From Actinomycetes bacterium (GTDB taxonomy: Bacteria > Actinomycetota > Coriobacteriia > Coriobacteriales > Eggerthellaceae): 40,684 bases of DNA. The stretch is taken from contig JAEYEL010000214.1 in NCBI GenBank assembly GCA_023403475.1, positions 1 through 40,684 on the forward strand, read 5' to 3'. Position numbers and translations under genes: made by a program. A model generated the notes under the pieces. That model was not told where the DNA came from, did not search any database, and saw only the letters and a program-made list of their open reading frames with translations. Positions 1 through 6,994 of the stretch are shown in pieces. Position 1 is the first letter of the stretch. Every line of letters starts with the position of its first letter.

Positions 1-1
1 C

Positions 2-181
2 AGGCAGTTTTCGGACGGACGGGCGCGGCGGCGGACGAGGATATTCGAAGCGGCGGCTTGCCAGCGTTTGGTGGAGGCGAAATTCGAGGGCGATCCGGGG
101 GCGGGTTCGAGGGCCGTTCGAGGGCAGTTTAATAGCGACCTGCAAAATATCGCTTTTTCGGGCTATTTCGGAAGCATTTAG
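2..181 (+). CDS. Possible 3' end of an upstream gene (partial, unidentified)
   Basis: Frame 2 is open from the window edge to a TAG at 179-181 (59 codons). The translation ends in GQFNSDLQNIAFSGYFGSI, which reads more like protein than like a GC-rich shadow frame. A hairpin 25 bases downstream (206-241) could terminate it. The fragment is too short to name, and frame 1 is also open to position 132, so this is a weak call. The rest of the gene lies outside the window. Confidence 0.3.
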   Translation, partial: RQFSDGRARRRTRIFEAAACQRLVEAKFEGDPGAGSRAVRGQFNSDLQNIAFSGYFGSI

Positions 182-205
182 CGATAGAATATGCTTTTAG
201 AAATG

Positions 206-241
206 AAGGAGCGCCGCAAAGCCTTGACAACGGCGCTCCTT
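206..241 (+). terminator. Hairpin between upstream gene end and sufC
   Basis: AAGGAGCGCCG (206-216) and CGGCGCTCCTT (231-241) form a perfect 11-bp stem with a 14-nt loop. No long T-run follows on either strand, so termination strength is uncertain. The loop contains the -35-like TTGACA of the candidate sufC promoter, so the hairpin and promoter overlap. Confidence 0.5.
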
Positions 242-253
242 AAATGTTATTAG
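224..253 (+). promoter_or_regulatory. Candidate sufC promoter
   Basis: A perfect -35 hexamer TTGACA (224-229) is followed after 18 bases by TATTAG (248-253), a 4/6 match to TATAAT. Transcription would start near 260, leaving about 45 bases of leader before sufC. The -35 sits in the loop of the 206-241 hairpin. Confidence 0.4.
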
Positions 254-306
254 GTAAGTAGTAATTAAGTAGACGAAAGCAGACGAGAAACCGAGAGAGA
301 ACAATC

Positions 307-1083
307 ATGCTGGAACTGCGAAACGTTACGTTCGAGGTGCCCGCCGCCCACGGCGACGGCGCACCGAAACGCATCATCGACAACCTGTCGCTCACCATAA
401 GCGACGACCGCTTTACCGTCATCACCGGCCCGAACGGCGGCGGCAAATCGACGCTCGCCAAACTCATCATGGGCGTGGAGGTTCCCACGAGCGGCCAGAT
501 CATCTTCGACGGCACCGACATCACCCATCTATCCATCACCGAGCGCGCAAAGGCAGGCATCGGCTACGGCTTTCAGCAGCCTGCCCGCTTCAAAGGCATG
601 AAGGTGAAAAAACTGCTCGACCTTGCGGCGGGAAAGAAGCTTCCCATGCTCGCCTGCAACGAATACTTGGCGAAGGTGGGGCTTTGCTCGGCAAGCTATC
701 TCACGCGCGAAGTGGACAAAAGCCTTTCGGGCGGCGAAGTGAAGCGCATCGAAATAGCCACTATTCTGGCGCGCGACCCGAAACTTGCCATCTACGACGA
801 GCCGGAAGCGGGCATCGACCTGTGGAGCTTCGACCGTCTTACCGAAACGTTCCGTGACATCCACGAAGCGCGCGACGGCCGTTCCATCGTCATCATCAGC
901 CATCAGGAGCGCATCATCCAGCTCGCAGACGAGATCGTACTTCTGCGCGAAGGTCGCGTGGAGGAAACGGGCACGCCCGACGAGCTTTTGCCGAAGCTCG
1001 GATTCGTGCCGAAGGGAATTCCCCACTGCCAGCTCACCGAACCTACCGAGCTGCACTTGACCGAAATACCCACCACCTGCTAA
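307..1083 (+). CDS. sufC: SufC/SmsC: Fe-S cluster assembly ATPase
   Basis: This is a 258-aa ABC-type ATPase of the SufC family, the cytoplasmic motor of the SUF iron-sulfur cluster assembly scaffold. It shows Walker A GPNGGGKST (residues 41-49), Q-loop GFQQP (about 88-92), signature LSGGE (140-144), Walker B LAIYDEP (160-166) with catalytic Glu165, and the switch His199 in ISHQ. No transmembrane domain is present, as expected for SufC. The ATG at 307 follows only a weak purine-rich GAGAGAGAA stretch. sufB starts 117 bases downstream on the same strand; no sufS, sufU or sufD is seen here, which fits a minimal SufC-SufB (SmsCB) system. A parS site follows its stop codon. Confidence 0.93.
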   Translation: MLELRNVTFEVPAAHGDGAPKRIIDNLSLTISDDRFTVITGPNGGGKSTLAKLIMGVEVPTSGQIIFDGTDITHLSITERAKAGIGYGFQQPARFKGMKVKKLLDLAAGKKLPMLACNEYLAKVGLCSASYLTREVDKSLSGGEVKRIEIATILARDPKLAIYDEPEAGIDLWSFDRLTETFRDIHEARDGRSIVIISHQERIIQLADEIVLLREGRVEETGTPDELLPKLGFVPKGIPHCQLTEPTELHLTEIPTTC

Positions 1084-1100
1084 ACCGCCGCTTCGCGCCG

Positions 1101-1120
1101 AATGTTTCACGTGAAACATT
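1101..1120. promoter_or_regulatory. parS: parS site 1 (ParB-binding) between sufC and sufB
   Basis: AATGTTTCACGTGAAACATT is a perfect 20-bp palindrome containing the consensus parS 16-mer TGTTTCACGTGAAACA (1103-1118). ParB binds such sites near the chromosome origin and loads for segregation. It lies 17 bases after the sufC stop and about 80 bases before the sufB start. Confidence 0.88.
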
Positions 1121-1158
1121 CGCGCCTATACGGGCGGCAGCGCGATACCGTTCGACCA

Positions 1159-1181
1159 GCCGGCCTTTGCGAAAGGCCGGC
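1159..1181 (+). other. Strong hairpin in the sufC-sufB gap
   Basis: GCCGGCCTTT (1159-1168), a 3-nt GCG loop and AAAGGCCGGC (1172-1181) form a perfect 10-bp stem ending 6 bases before the sufB Shine-Dalgarno (1188-1194). There is no T-tract, so it is probably an mRNA processing or stability element rather than a terminator. That role is inferred. Confidence 0.6.
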
Positions 1182-1200
1182 AAGAAGAAGGAGGTCATCC

Positions 1201-2130
1201 ATGGCTGTTGATTTGTCCCCCATCGACGAGAGCCTGCTCGCCGAAATAGCGAACATCCACGGCATGCCGAAAGGCGCATTCAATATCCGCAAGGACGGGC
1301 AGCTCGTCGAGCGTCATTCGTCCGCCAACATCGAGATATCCACCAAGACCGACAATCCGGGCATCGACATACACATCAAGCCCGGCACCAAGGGCGAGAC
1401 AGTCTACATTCCCGTCATTGTCACGCAGTCGGGTCTGAAAGACGTAGTGTACAACACGTTTTACGTGGGCGATGACTGCGACGTGACCATCGTTGCAGGC
1501 TGCGGCATCCACAACGAGAGCCACAAAACGTCCGAGCACGACGGCATCCACACCTTCTACTGCGGCAAGAATTCCCATGTGAAATACGTGGAGAAGCACT
1601 ACGGCGAAGGCGCGGGAACCGGCGAGCGCATTCTGAACCCGGTCACGAACGTGATCATGGAAGAGGGCGCGAACTGCGAAATGGAGCTCGTGCAGCTGCG
1701 CGGCGTCTCCTCCACCGTGCGCGACACGAACGCCGAACTGGGTCGTGGCGCGAAGCTGCTGCTCACCGAGAAGCTGCTCACGCACGACGACCAAACCGCC
1801 ACGTCGAACATGAAGATAGAGCTTAAGGGAGACGACTCCAGCGTGCAGGTCGTCTCGCGCAGCGTAGCGCAGGACAACAGCTCGCAGGTGTTCAACCCGC
1901 TCGTCATCGGCGAGGCGGCCTGCCGCGGGCACGTGCAGTGCGACGCCATCATCATGGGAAAGGCCACCGTGAAGGCCATCCCCGGCATCGAAGCGGCAAG
2001 CGAAGACGCGCTTTTGGTTCACGAAGCCGCCATCGGCAAGATAGCCGGCGACCAGATTGTGAAGCTCATGACCTTGGGTCTTACCGAAGAGGAAGCTGAG
2101 CAGGAAATCTTGGAGGACTTCCTGAATTAG
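1201..2130 (+). CDS. sufB: SufB/SmsB: Fe-S cluster scaffold protein
   Basis: This 309-aa protein is a compact SufB/SufD-family scaffold with the right-handed beta-helix core and the family's C-terminal helical end (IGKIAGDQIVKLMTLGLTEE). E. coli SufB has about 495 residues, so this is a short, minimal form. The two residues known to matter in E. coli SufB appear conserved: the Cys of QCD (Cys247 here, equivalent to Cys405) and the Glu of HEA (Glu275, equivalent to Glu434), so it is SufB-like rather than SufD-like. The ATG at 1201 has a strong AAGGAGG (1188-1194). An in-frame ATG at 1102 would translate through the parS palindrome and lacks a good ribosome site, so I rejected it. It forms an operon with sufC. 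Confidence 0.9.
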   Translation: MAVDLSPIDESLLAEIANIHGMPKGAFNIRKDGQLVERHSSANIEISTKTDNPGIDIHIKPGTKGETVYIPVIVTQSGLKDVVYNTFYVGDDCDVTIVAGCGIHNESHKTSEHDGIHTFYCGKNSHVKYVEKHYGEGAGTGERILNPVTNVIMEEGANCEMELVQLRGVSSTVRDTNAELGRGAKLLLTEKLLTHDDQTATSNMKIELKGDDSSVQVVSRSVAQDNSSQVFNPLVIGEAACRGHVQCDAIIMGKATVKAIPGIEAASEDALLVHEAAIGKIAGDQIVKLMTLGLTEEEAEQEILEDFLN

Positions 2131-2152
2131 GACGTCGCAGCGAGGCACCAAG

Positions 2153-2174
2153 CTCGCCGCACCGGTGCGGCGAG
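2153..2174. repeat. 22-bp perfect palindrome after sufB
   Basis: CTCGCCGCACC and GGTGCGGCGAG abut with no loop. The motif CGCCGCACCG recurs about 15 bases later. No T-tract follows, so it may be a secondary mRNA 3' structure ahead of the main terminator at 2244. Confidence 0.6.
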
Positions 2175-2243
2175 TCTGCACCCGTCGCCGCACCGAACTC
2201 GCCGCCCCGCTGCCCCATTGGTCCTGCATCTGCCGTCCCTACC

Positions 2244-2286
2244 AGCCCCCGGATGTTTCACGTGAAACATCCGGGGGCTTTCATTT
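2244..2286 (+). terminator. parS: sufCB terminator containing parS site 2
   Basis: AGCCCCCGGATGTTTCAC (2244-2261) is followed directly by its exact reverse complement (2262-2279), a perfect 36-bp palindrome ending in a TTTCATTTT run. The centre is the parS 16-mer TGTTTCACGTGAAACA (2254-2269). The GC-rich outer arms plus T-tract make it an intrinsic terminator for sufCB, while the core is a ParB site; one element appears to do both jobs. Confidence 0.85.
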
Positions 2287-2401
2287 TAGAAAAGCGCGTT
2301 CGCTAGACGGCGGTTAGGCGGCTAGGCAGCTAGGCGGCGCTCGCTCCCGTCAAAGTTGCCGAGCGAGCAATTGACGCGACTGCGAAAGCGCGGAATTTGC
2401 C

Positions 2402-3322
2402 CTAGATGGCGTTCGTTCCCACCGAGGTTGCCGCGCCTGCAGTCGCATTCGTCGTCGCGGTGCCTGCAGCCGCATTCGTCGTAGCAGCTGCGCTTTCCAC
2501 CTGCGGCACGCTTGCAAGATCAAGCGGCGAGCCGAGCCATTTCTTCTCGATAATCGAAATGACCCCGTTGCTCGTCATAGTTGCCACCGCATCGGAAACG
2601 GTTGCCTTGAGCGTATCGTTGCTGTCAGCCACGCCTATGCAGTAGCCGCTCGGTTGCTGCAGAAACGCCACGACATGCACGTTAAGGTTGGCCGTGTGAG
2701 CCGCGTAAACGCCCACGATGGCATCAGCGGCAACGTATTGCACCGCGCCCGATGAAAGGGCGCTGAACGCATCAGCGAGATTGTTGGTCGAAGTGAGCGA
2801 AGCTTCGCCATAGGTGTTCATGACCGCCCATGCGCTGCGCGAGGAAACCTGCGCTGCGAACTTCGCACCCGACCCGGCAGCAGGAGGCGCATCCGTCTCA
2901 GAAAGCGAGAGCAGCGCCACGCCGGTGGGAAGATATGCATCGGAACGCCAAAACGACGCGTTCGAGCTCGACTTGTCGATGCCCATGACGATATCGACCT
3001 TGCCTTCGCTGATGGCGGAGGCGGGGTCGGATCCCACATCGACAATAGACAGCTTCAGCCCCAGGCTATCGGCCAAAGCGGCCGCAATATCCACGTCCAA
3101 ACCGACTATCTTGTCGTTCGCCATTCCGGCCAAAGGCGAGTTGCCCGTGTCCACCCCCACGCGCAGCGTTCCATCTTGACCGATGGCAGGGCTTGAAACA
3201 ACCGGGTTCTTCATCGGCGGCTCGTAGCTGCCTCCCTCGCCGGCGGAACAGCCGGCCAAGGCGAAAACGGCGCCCACGGCAAGCGTGGCGATCATCACCG
3301 CAACCTTCAAACGCTTTCCCAC
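2402..3322 (-). CDS. Family-3 solute-binding lipoprotein (amino-acid type)
   Basis: This 306-aa protein resembles extracellular substrate-binding proteins of polar amino acid ABC transporters (SBP_bac_3). The core begins DGTLRVGVDTGNSPLAG and contains GLDVDIAAALADSLGL and VDIVMGI, all typical of the family. A lipoprotein signal is present: basic start VGKRLK, a hydrophobic stretch, and lipobox LAGC with Cys25 as the lipidation site. The GTG start at 3322 has GGAGGA six bases upstream; the longer upstream frame has no comparable site. The last 30 residues are an Ala/Thr-rich tail with the repeated element TTNA. No permease or ATPase gene lies nearby, so it is an orphan binding protein or works with a distant transporter. 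The ligand is unknown. Confidence 0.85.
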   Translation of the reverse strand: MGKRLKVAVMIATLAVGAVFALAGCSAGEGGSYEPPMKNPVVSSPAIGQDGTLRVGVDTGNSPLAGMANDKIVGLDVDIAAALADSLGLKLSIVDVGSDPASAISEGKVDIVMGIDKSSSNASFWRSDAYLPTGVALLSLSETDAPPAAGSGAKFAAQVSSRSAWAVMNTYGEASLTSTNNLADAFSALSSGAVQYVAADAIVGVYAAHTANLNVHVVAFLQQPSGYCIGVADSNDTLKATVSDAVATMTSNGVISIIEKKWLGSPLDLASVPQVESAAATTNAAAGTATTNATAGAATSVGTNAI

Positions 3323-3726
3323 TTGATGTCCTCCGTCGCTCGTAAATTTCTGCGCTTCTTTCGACTGACCTAGTCTTTGCCCCCACATCCGCGCACCGGA
3401 GCTTGAGCTTGCACCCGTCACCCTCTCGCCCGTCGCGGACGCTTTCCGCGATAAAGGTATCGGACGGTGCGACTTACCTCTAGGATGCGCCATGCTCGCC
3501 ACCGATTGCCCAACACCGGCAAGCCGACGACTTACGTGGATCCTTTCGACCGCATCTGCCATGGACTAGGAGCACGCCGTGCCCCGCAACTACAGGCTCG
3601 AAAGAAGCATTCATCAGTGTACCAGATAGCGCGCCGTTTAGCGGGATTGTTCTTCGAGAACCGAAAGAAGCACGCGAAACGGGGAAAGAAGCACGCGAGC
3701 GAGCACGAAAATCACGAAGGTCGCGA

Positions 3727-3750
3727 TCACAATTGCAGCCGCAATTGTGA
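3727..3750. promoter_or_regulatory. 10-bp inverted repeat, operator-like
   Basis: TCACAATTGC (3727-3736), AGCC, and GCAATTGTGA (3741-3750) form a perfect dyad in an AT-richer patch. It could bind a dimeric repressor or fold as a hairpin. No T-tract follows. No regulator gene is adjacent. Confidence 0.5.
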
Positions 3751-3910
3751 AATATCTATTACAGGTTTCTCAATTCGAGATGCGATGAGCCTTGGAAAGT
3801 TCCGCTGCGATTCGCTTTGAGCTGCACCCAGGGTCTCGCAAACGGCAAGCGTGCGAACAACCGACGAATGCCAATGGAAAAACCGGTTTAGTTTCGGATG
3901 GAAGCGCGCT

Positions 3911-4097
3911 GGGAATTCGCTGGAAACGCAATGGGAATTCGCTGGAAGCGCGCTGCGAACCCGATAAGAATGATGACAGGCTCATCGCGGTGCGCGATGG
4001 GAATTCGCTGGAAGCGCGCTGCGAACCCGATAAGAACGATGACGGGTTCATCGCGGTGCGCGATGGGAACCCGCTGAAAACGCGCTGTGAACCTGAT
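3911..4097. repeat. 66-bp direct tandem repeat array
   Basis: Units begin GGGAATTCGCTGGAAGCGCG at 3933 and 3999 and differ at only 3 of 66 positions. A third, diverged and truncated unit starts at 4065 and a 22-bp partial unit starts at 3911. The period equals 22 codons, so an open frame on either strand reads through the array as a 22-residue repeat (LEARCEPDKNDD on the plus strand). No ribosome site supports translation. Confidence 0.85.
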
Positions 4098-4153
4098 TGA
4101 TTCCGGACGAGAACGTAGTGGAAACGTGCCATGAAAATCGCAGACGATATCGC

Positions 4154-4159
4154 TATGAT
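4154..4159 (+). promoter_or_regulatory. -10 element of comF (leaderless)
   Basis: TATGAT ends six bases before the A of the comF ATG (4166), and no Shine-Dalgarno precedes that ATG. The transcript should therefore start at or within a base of the start codon. No convincing -35 is visible. Confidence 0.5.
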
Positions 4160-4165
4160 ACAGCC

Positions 4166-4915
4166 ATGAGCCGAACCGAACATACCCGAAGCGCCATCGC
4201 GCGCGCTGCAAGCTTTTTGGGAGAAGCGATTCTCGAGACGCTGTGGCCCACCCGGTGCGCCGTATGCGACGCCCCCGGCGCGCTTCTATGCGAGACATGC
4301 CGCACGCGCCTTCCCTACATAGACTGGTGGCGCGCTTGCCCGCTGTGCGGAGCTCCTTTCGGACGTGTGCAATGCAGCGAGTGCAACCCCGTCATGCTAG
4401 GCGCGTCCGGAAGAACCTCCCATCCCTTCGAAGGTGCGGCGAGCGCCCTTGCATACGAAACGGCGGCCCGGCGCATCGTAAGCGCCTACAAAGATCGTGG
4501 AGAGCGGCGCCTTGCCCGCACTATGGCAGAAATCATGGTTCCCTACGTCGCTCCTTCATGGCGAGAGGAAGCGAGCGCGGTGACTTTCGTTCCCGCCTCC
4601 GCAACGGCATATCGCAACCGTGGGTTCGACCACGCCGATCTTTTGGCGCATGAAGTCGCAGGAGAGCTGGAATTGCCTTGCGTCGGCATGCTCCAACGCC
4701 CGAAAAGCCGCGACCAACGCAGACTTTCCCGCACGGCACGGCTTGCGAACCTCGAAGGGAGCATGTCGGCGCTTTCGGAAGCCGGAATTCCCCGCACCGT
4801 CATCGTGGTGGACGACGTATGCACCACCGGCGCCACCTTAAGCGCCGCTGCCGACGCGCTCAAAAAAGCCGGCGCCGAAACCGTCTGGTGCCTCACCTTC
4901 GCGCGCACTTGGTAA
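4166..4915 (+). CDS. comF: ComF-family phosphoribosyltransferase-like protein
   Basis: This 249-aa protein has the two parts of ComF/GntX proteins. The N-terminus has four CxxC-type knuckles (Cys31/34, 42/45, 58/61, 70/73) likely binding zinc, and the C-terminus has a type I phosphoribosyltransferase fold with the PRPP motif VIVVDDVCTTGAT (212-224) preceded by the family's RNRGFDHA segment (150-157). ComF proteins take part in DNA uptake for natural transformation; in many non-competent bacteria the role is unknown. I chose ATG 4166 because TATGAT lies just upstream, suggesting a leaderless mRNA; an in-frame ATG at 4097 adds 23 non-conserved residues. nat converges on it 36 bases downstream. 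Confidence 0.88.
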   Translation: MSRTEHTRSAIARAASFLGEAILETLWPTRCAVCDAPGALLCETCRTRLPYIDWWRACPLCGAPFGRVQCSECNPVMLGASGRTSHPFEGAASALAYETAARRIVSAYKDRGERRLARTMAEIMVPYVAPSWREEASAVTFVPASATAYRNRGFDHADLLAHEVAGELELPCVGMLQRPKSRDQRRLSRTARLANLEGSMSALSEAGIPRTVIVVDDVCTTGATLSAAADALKKAGAETVWCLTFARTW

Positions 4916-4951
4916 ACCGTAACGCCTGCTGTGGAGAACGGGCTTTCGCAG

Positions 4952-5773
4952 TCATTGCCCCGCGAACGCACCCTCTGGCAGCTCGATGCCGAAGTGCTTC
5001 TCGAGCAGGGCACAGAACTCCTCATCGGAGGCGATCGTGCGCTGTTCCTTCCCGTCTTTCGTCGTTTTCGTGAACCGATCGGCCGTAATGGAGACGCTGC
5101 CGTCTAATGTACGGCGATTGATCATGCGTTGTCGTGTGAAGATGGAGGTGGGATGCGTCGCGCAATAATGGGAAAGCGCAACGAAGTCCACCTCGTGCTG
5201 CGCTGCATCCATGAAAGCGAGCACAGGCTCGGGTTCGTCTCGTCTTGCCTGTTCACGTCCACAATACAGCATGCGCCACCAAAGCTCGTCGACGCGCTCT
5301 ATGCAAAACACCTGCCCGCACGCCGCAGCTTCGACGCCGTCTTCAAGGGGAAGCGCGCAAGGCGGCATGGGACCGCCGTACCCCACATCGCAAAACAGCT
5401 TTTGCCCGTCGATGGTGACGATTGTTCCACGATGCGCCACGGGCTGTATGAACCCCCTATCTTTGAGCGAGCGTGCGAAGCACGATACGACCTCGAACCC
5501 CGCATCGGCAAGCAAAGCGGCGAACAGGGCGTTCAGTTCGAAACAGTAGCCGCCGCGCATGCCGACGACGATCTTTTCGAACATATCGCGCACTCCCAGC
5601 GAAACAGGTACGTGGAAATCGCAAGCATCGAGGTTCTCGAACGGAATGGCACACTGGTGGGCGAAGACGATCCGATCAAGTTCCTTCCGGCTGCACGTTT
5701 GCGGAGCCTCGATGCCCAATTTGCTCCAGTATCGCGCAGGGTCGGGAAGAGGTTCGTAGAGTTCTTCAAACAT
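4952..5773 (-). CDS. nat: Arylamine N-acetyltransferase
   Basis: This 273-aa NAT-family enzyme transfers acetyl from acetyl-CoA to arylamines or arylhydroxylamines (related proteins act as amide synthases). The catalytic triad is visible: Cys77 in RGGYCFELN, His114 in VAHRG and Asp129 in FCDVGYG. The length is that of ordinary bacterial NATs, and the N-terminal ENLD and IVVGMRGGYC segments match the family. ATG 5773 is preceded on its strand by AGAGGAGA. It stands alone, convergent with comF, with GC-rich repeats just upstream. Gut bacterial NATs acetylate drugs such as 5-aminosalicylate, but the substrate here is not known. Confidence 0.92.
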   Translation of the reverse strand: MFEELYEPLPDPARYWSKLGIEAPQTCSRKELDRIVFAHQCAIPFENLDACDFHVPVSLGVRDMFEKIVVGMRGGYCFELNALFAALLADAGFEVVSCFARSLKDRGFIQPVAHRGTIVTIDGQKLFCDVGYGGPMPPCALPLEDGVEAAACGQVFCIERVDELWWRMLYCGREQARRDEPEPVLAFMDAAQHEVDFVALSHYCATHPTSIFTRQRMINRRTLDGSVSITADRFTKTTKDGKEQRTIASDEEFCALLEKHFGIELPEGAFAGQ

Positions 5774-5800
5774 GGCGTCTCCTCTTAGAGTCTTCTCGCA

Positions 5801-5860
5801 ACTCCCCGGTCGCCCTGTTGCCGCTCCCCGGTCGCCCCGTTGCCGCTCCCCGGCTGCTCC
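5801..5860. repeat. 22-bp tandem repeat upstream of nat
   Basis: Two full units of (A/G)CTCCCCGGTCGCCC(T/C)GTTGCC start at 5801 and 5823, followed by a partial unit at 5845. The array ends about 28 bases before the nat start codon on the minus strand, within its leader. Confidence 0.8.
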
Positions 5861-6153
5861 AATCGAATCGCTCAGAATGCGGTGCGGCTACCAAGCGGGC
5901 GGGCATGCCGGCATACGCTCTGCTTTCTTGCAGCGTCAAGGCGGAATTGCTTCGTTGACGCGATTTTAGAGGAGCAAAGGTCTTTTTGCATCGTTCCCAA
6001 AGGTTCATTCGCGCTCTCTACCTGCACCGACAAGAAAAAATCGTTTCCGTTGCCGCCCTGTTTCGCATTTTCGTCCCGAAAAAACAGCTTGGGACTAGTA
6101 CGCAGGGTTCGAGGTGGCATTTTTCGCACTCGCTACACTGAGCTTGCCGCGTC

Positions 6154-6246
6154 GAACGCAAGTCGCAAGAACACGGGGCATCGCGCGTTGAACGCAAGCG
6201 TAAGAACTTCGAGGGCGCTGTGCGCCGAAGCGCAAGTCGTAAGTGT
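6154..6246. repeat. Three imperfect copies of a 20-bp motif
   Basis: Related copies start at 6154 (GAACGCAAGTCGCAAGAAC), 6190 (GAACGCAAGCGTAAGAAC) and 6227 (GAAGCGCAAGTCGTAAGTGT), spaced about 36 bases apart. The function is unknown. Confidence 0.55.
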
Positions 6247-6292
6247 TTTCAGAAGAAGAGAAGAGGAGGGGTTTCTGCAATGAAAACGACCA

Positions 6293-6417
6293 GCGGGCAG
6301 AACCGGCGTGGGCGCGGGCGCCGGCATAAGGCTAAGCGGCGGCGGCCAGCGAGAGGCGCCGGCATGAGGCTAAGCGGCGGCGACCAGCGAGAGGCGCGGG
6401 CAGAACCGGCGTGGGCG
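6293..6417. repeat. Nested GC-rich direct repeats
   Basis: A 22-bp sequence, GCGGGCAGAACC followed by GGCGTGGGCG, occurs at 6293 and 6396. Between the copies sit two 38-bp units (6317-6354 and 6355-6392) beginning GGCGCCGGCATAAGG and differing at two positions. Confidence 0.8.
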
Positions 6418-6451
6418 TGGAGATGGACATGGGCATGGACGGAGGTAGACG

Positions 6452-6778
6452 ATGAGCAGAAAACGACGCGGCAAAGCCGCAATTCTTGAGGAGATAGAGT
6501 CCCTCAAGGCAAGGCGGCGCGCCGACATCATCAAATGCGCCTTCGCCATCATGGCCGTCGTTTTGGCCATAGCCGCAAAATCGCTACTCCAGTCCGCAGG
6601 CATCATACCCGATGGGAACATGGCGGCCTCGGGTGCTTTGTTTTTCACGGCGATCGTCCTGGCGGGGCTCGCCGGGTTCGCAAGCACCGACTACGCGAAG
6701 TGCGGCCGCCGTATCGAAAAGCTCTGCGCCGAAAACGCAATAACGAAGAAAGACATTTGGAGCTACGAGCGTTTGTAG
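6452..6778 (+). CDS. Small two-TM membrane protein, unknown function
   Basis: This 108-aa protein is not recognised. It has a basic N-terminus (MSRKRRGK), a short charged helix (ILEEIESLKARRR), two hydrophobic segments (about residues 28-47 and 57-75) separated by a short polar loop, and a charged C-terminal tail, so it is probably an inner-membrane protein with both ends inside. ATG 6452 has GGAGG (6441-6445) six bases upstream. It is followed 216 bases later on the same strand by a larger membrane protein, but the gap argues against tight co-translation. Repetitive DNA lies directly upstream. Confidence 0.6.
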   Translation: MSRKRRGKAAILEEIESLKARRRADIIKCAFAIMAVVLAIAAKSLLQSAGIIPDGNMAASGALFFTAIVLAGLAGFASTDYAKCGRRIEKLCAENAITKKDIWSYERL

Positions 6779-6994
6779 CTCCGTCGGTCTTCACCTTGCC
6801 CGCAAGCTCAACGGTATCAAGGAAGGCGTTCAAGCCTGCGTGCGACCGCAAACCGCACCATGGGCGTTTGCCGACGGCCTTTTCCGAGCGCGCACGAGTG
6901 CCGCAACGAAACAACCGCCACAACGGAAAACCCGCATGCAAGAATTCGTTTTTCCAAACACGCATGTCAACCGCGACGAGACAAGGAAACGTAC

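Larger units (their letters stand above)
3323..4165. other. Intergenic region between the SBP gene and comF
   Basis: This 843-bp divergent gap contains the leader of the minus-strand SBP gene, three spaced copies of GCTTCTTTC on the minus strand (mirror of 36993, 37014 and 37077), a possible minus-strand -10 TACACT (3616-3621) without a good -35, a 10-bp inverted repeat (3727-3750) and a 66-bp tandem repeat (3911-4097). Open frames here lack ribosome sites and recognisable domains, so I call no gene. Confidence 0.6.
5774..6451. other. Repeat-rich intergenic region upstream of nat
   Basis: This 678-bp gap holds a 22-bp tandem repeat (5801-5860), three imperfect copies of GAACGCAAGTCGCAAGAAC at about 36-bp spacing (6154-6246), and nested 38-bp and 22-bp repeats (6293-6417). 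An ATG at 6281 with AGGAGG about 13 bases upstream opens a 69-codon Arg-rich frame running through the last repeats and overlapping the next gene; I do not regard it as a supported gene. Confidence 0.6.

Noticed and set aside
1102..1200. Upstream ATG for sufB giving an MFHVKH start
   Set aside because: MFHVKH is simply translated parS. The AAGGAGG and the SufB similarity both place the start at 1201.
1195..2229. 344-codon frame antisense to sufB
   Set aside because: Same shadow effect; the sense strand encodes a clear SufB with a strong ribosome site.
3911..4097. CRISPR array
   Set aside because: Units are contiguous 66-bp direct repeats with no unique spacers, and no cas genes are present.
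5774..6451. Insertion sequence or transposon remnant
   Set aside because: Only short tandem repeats are present, with no transposase fragment and no terminal inverted repeats.
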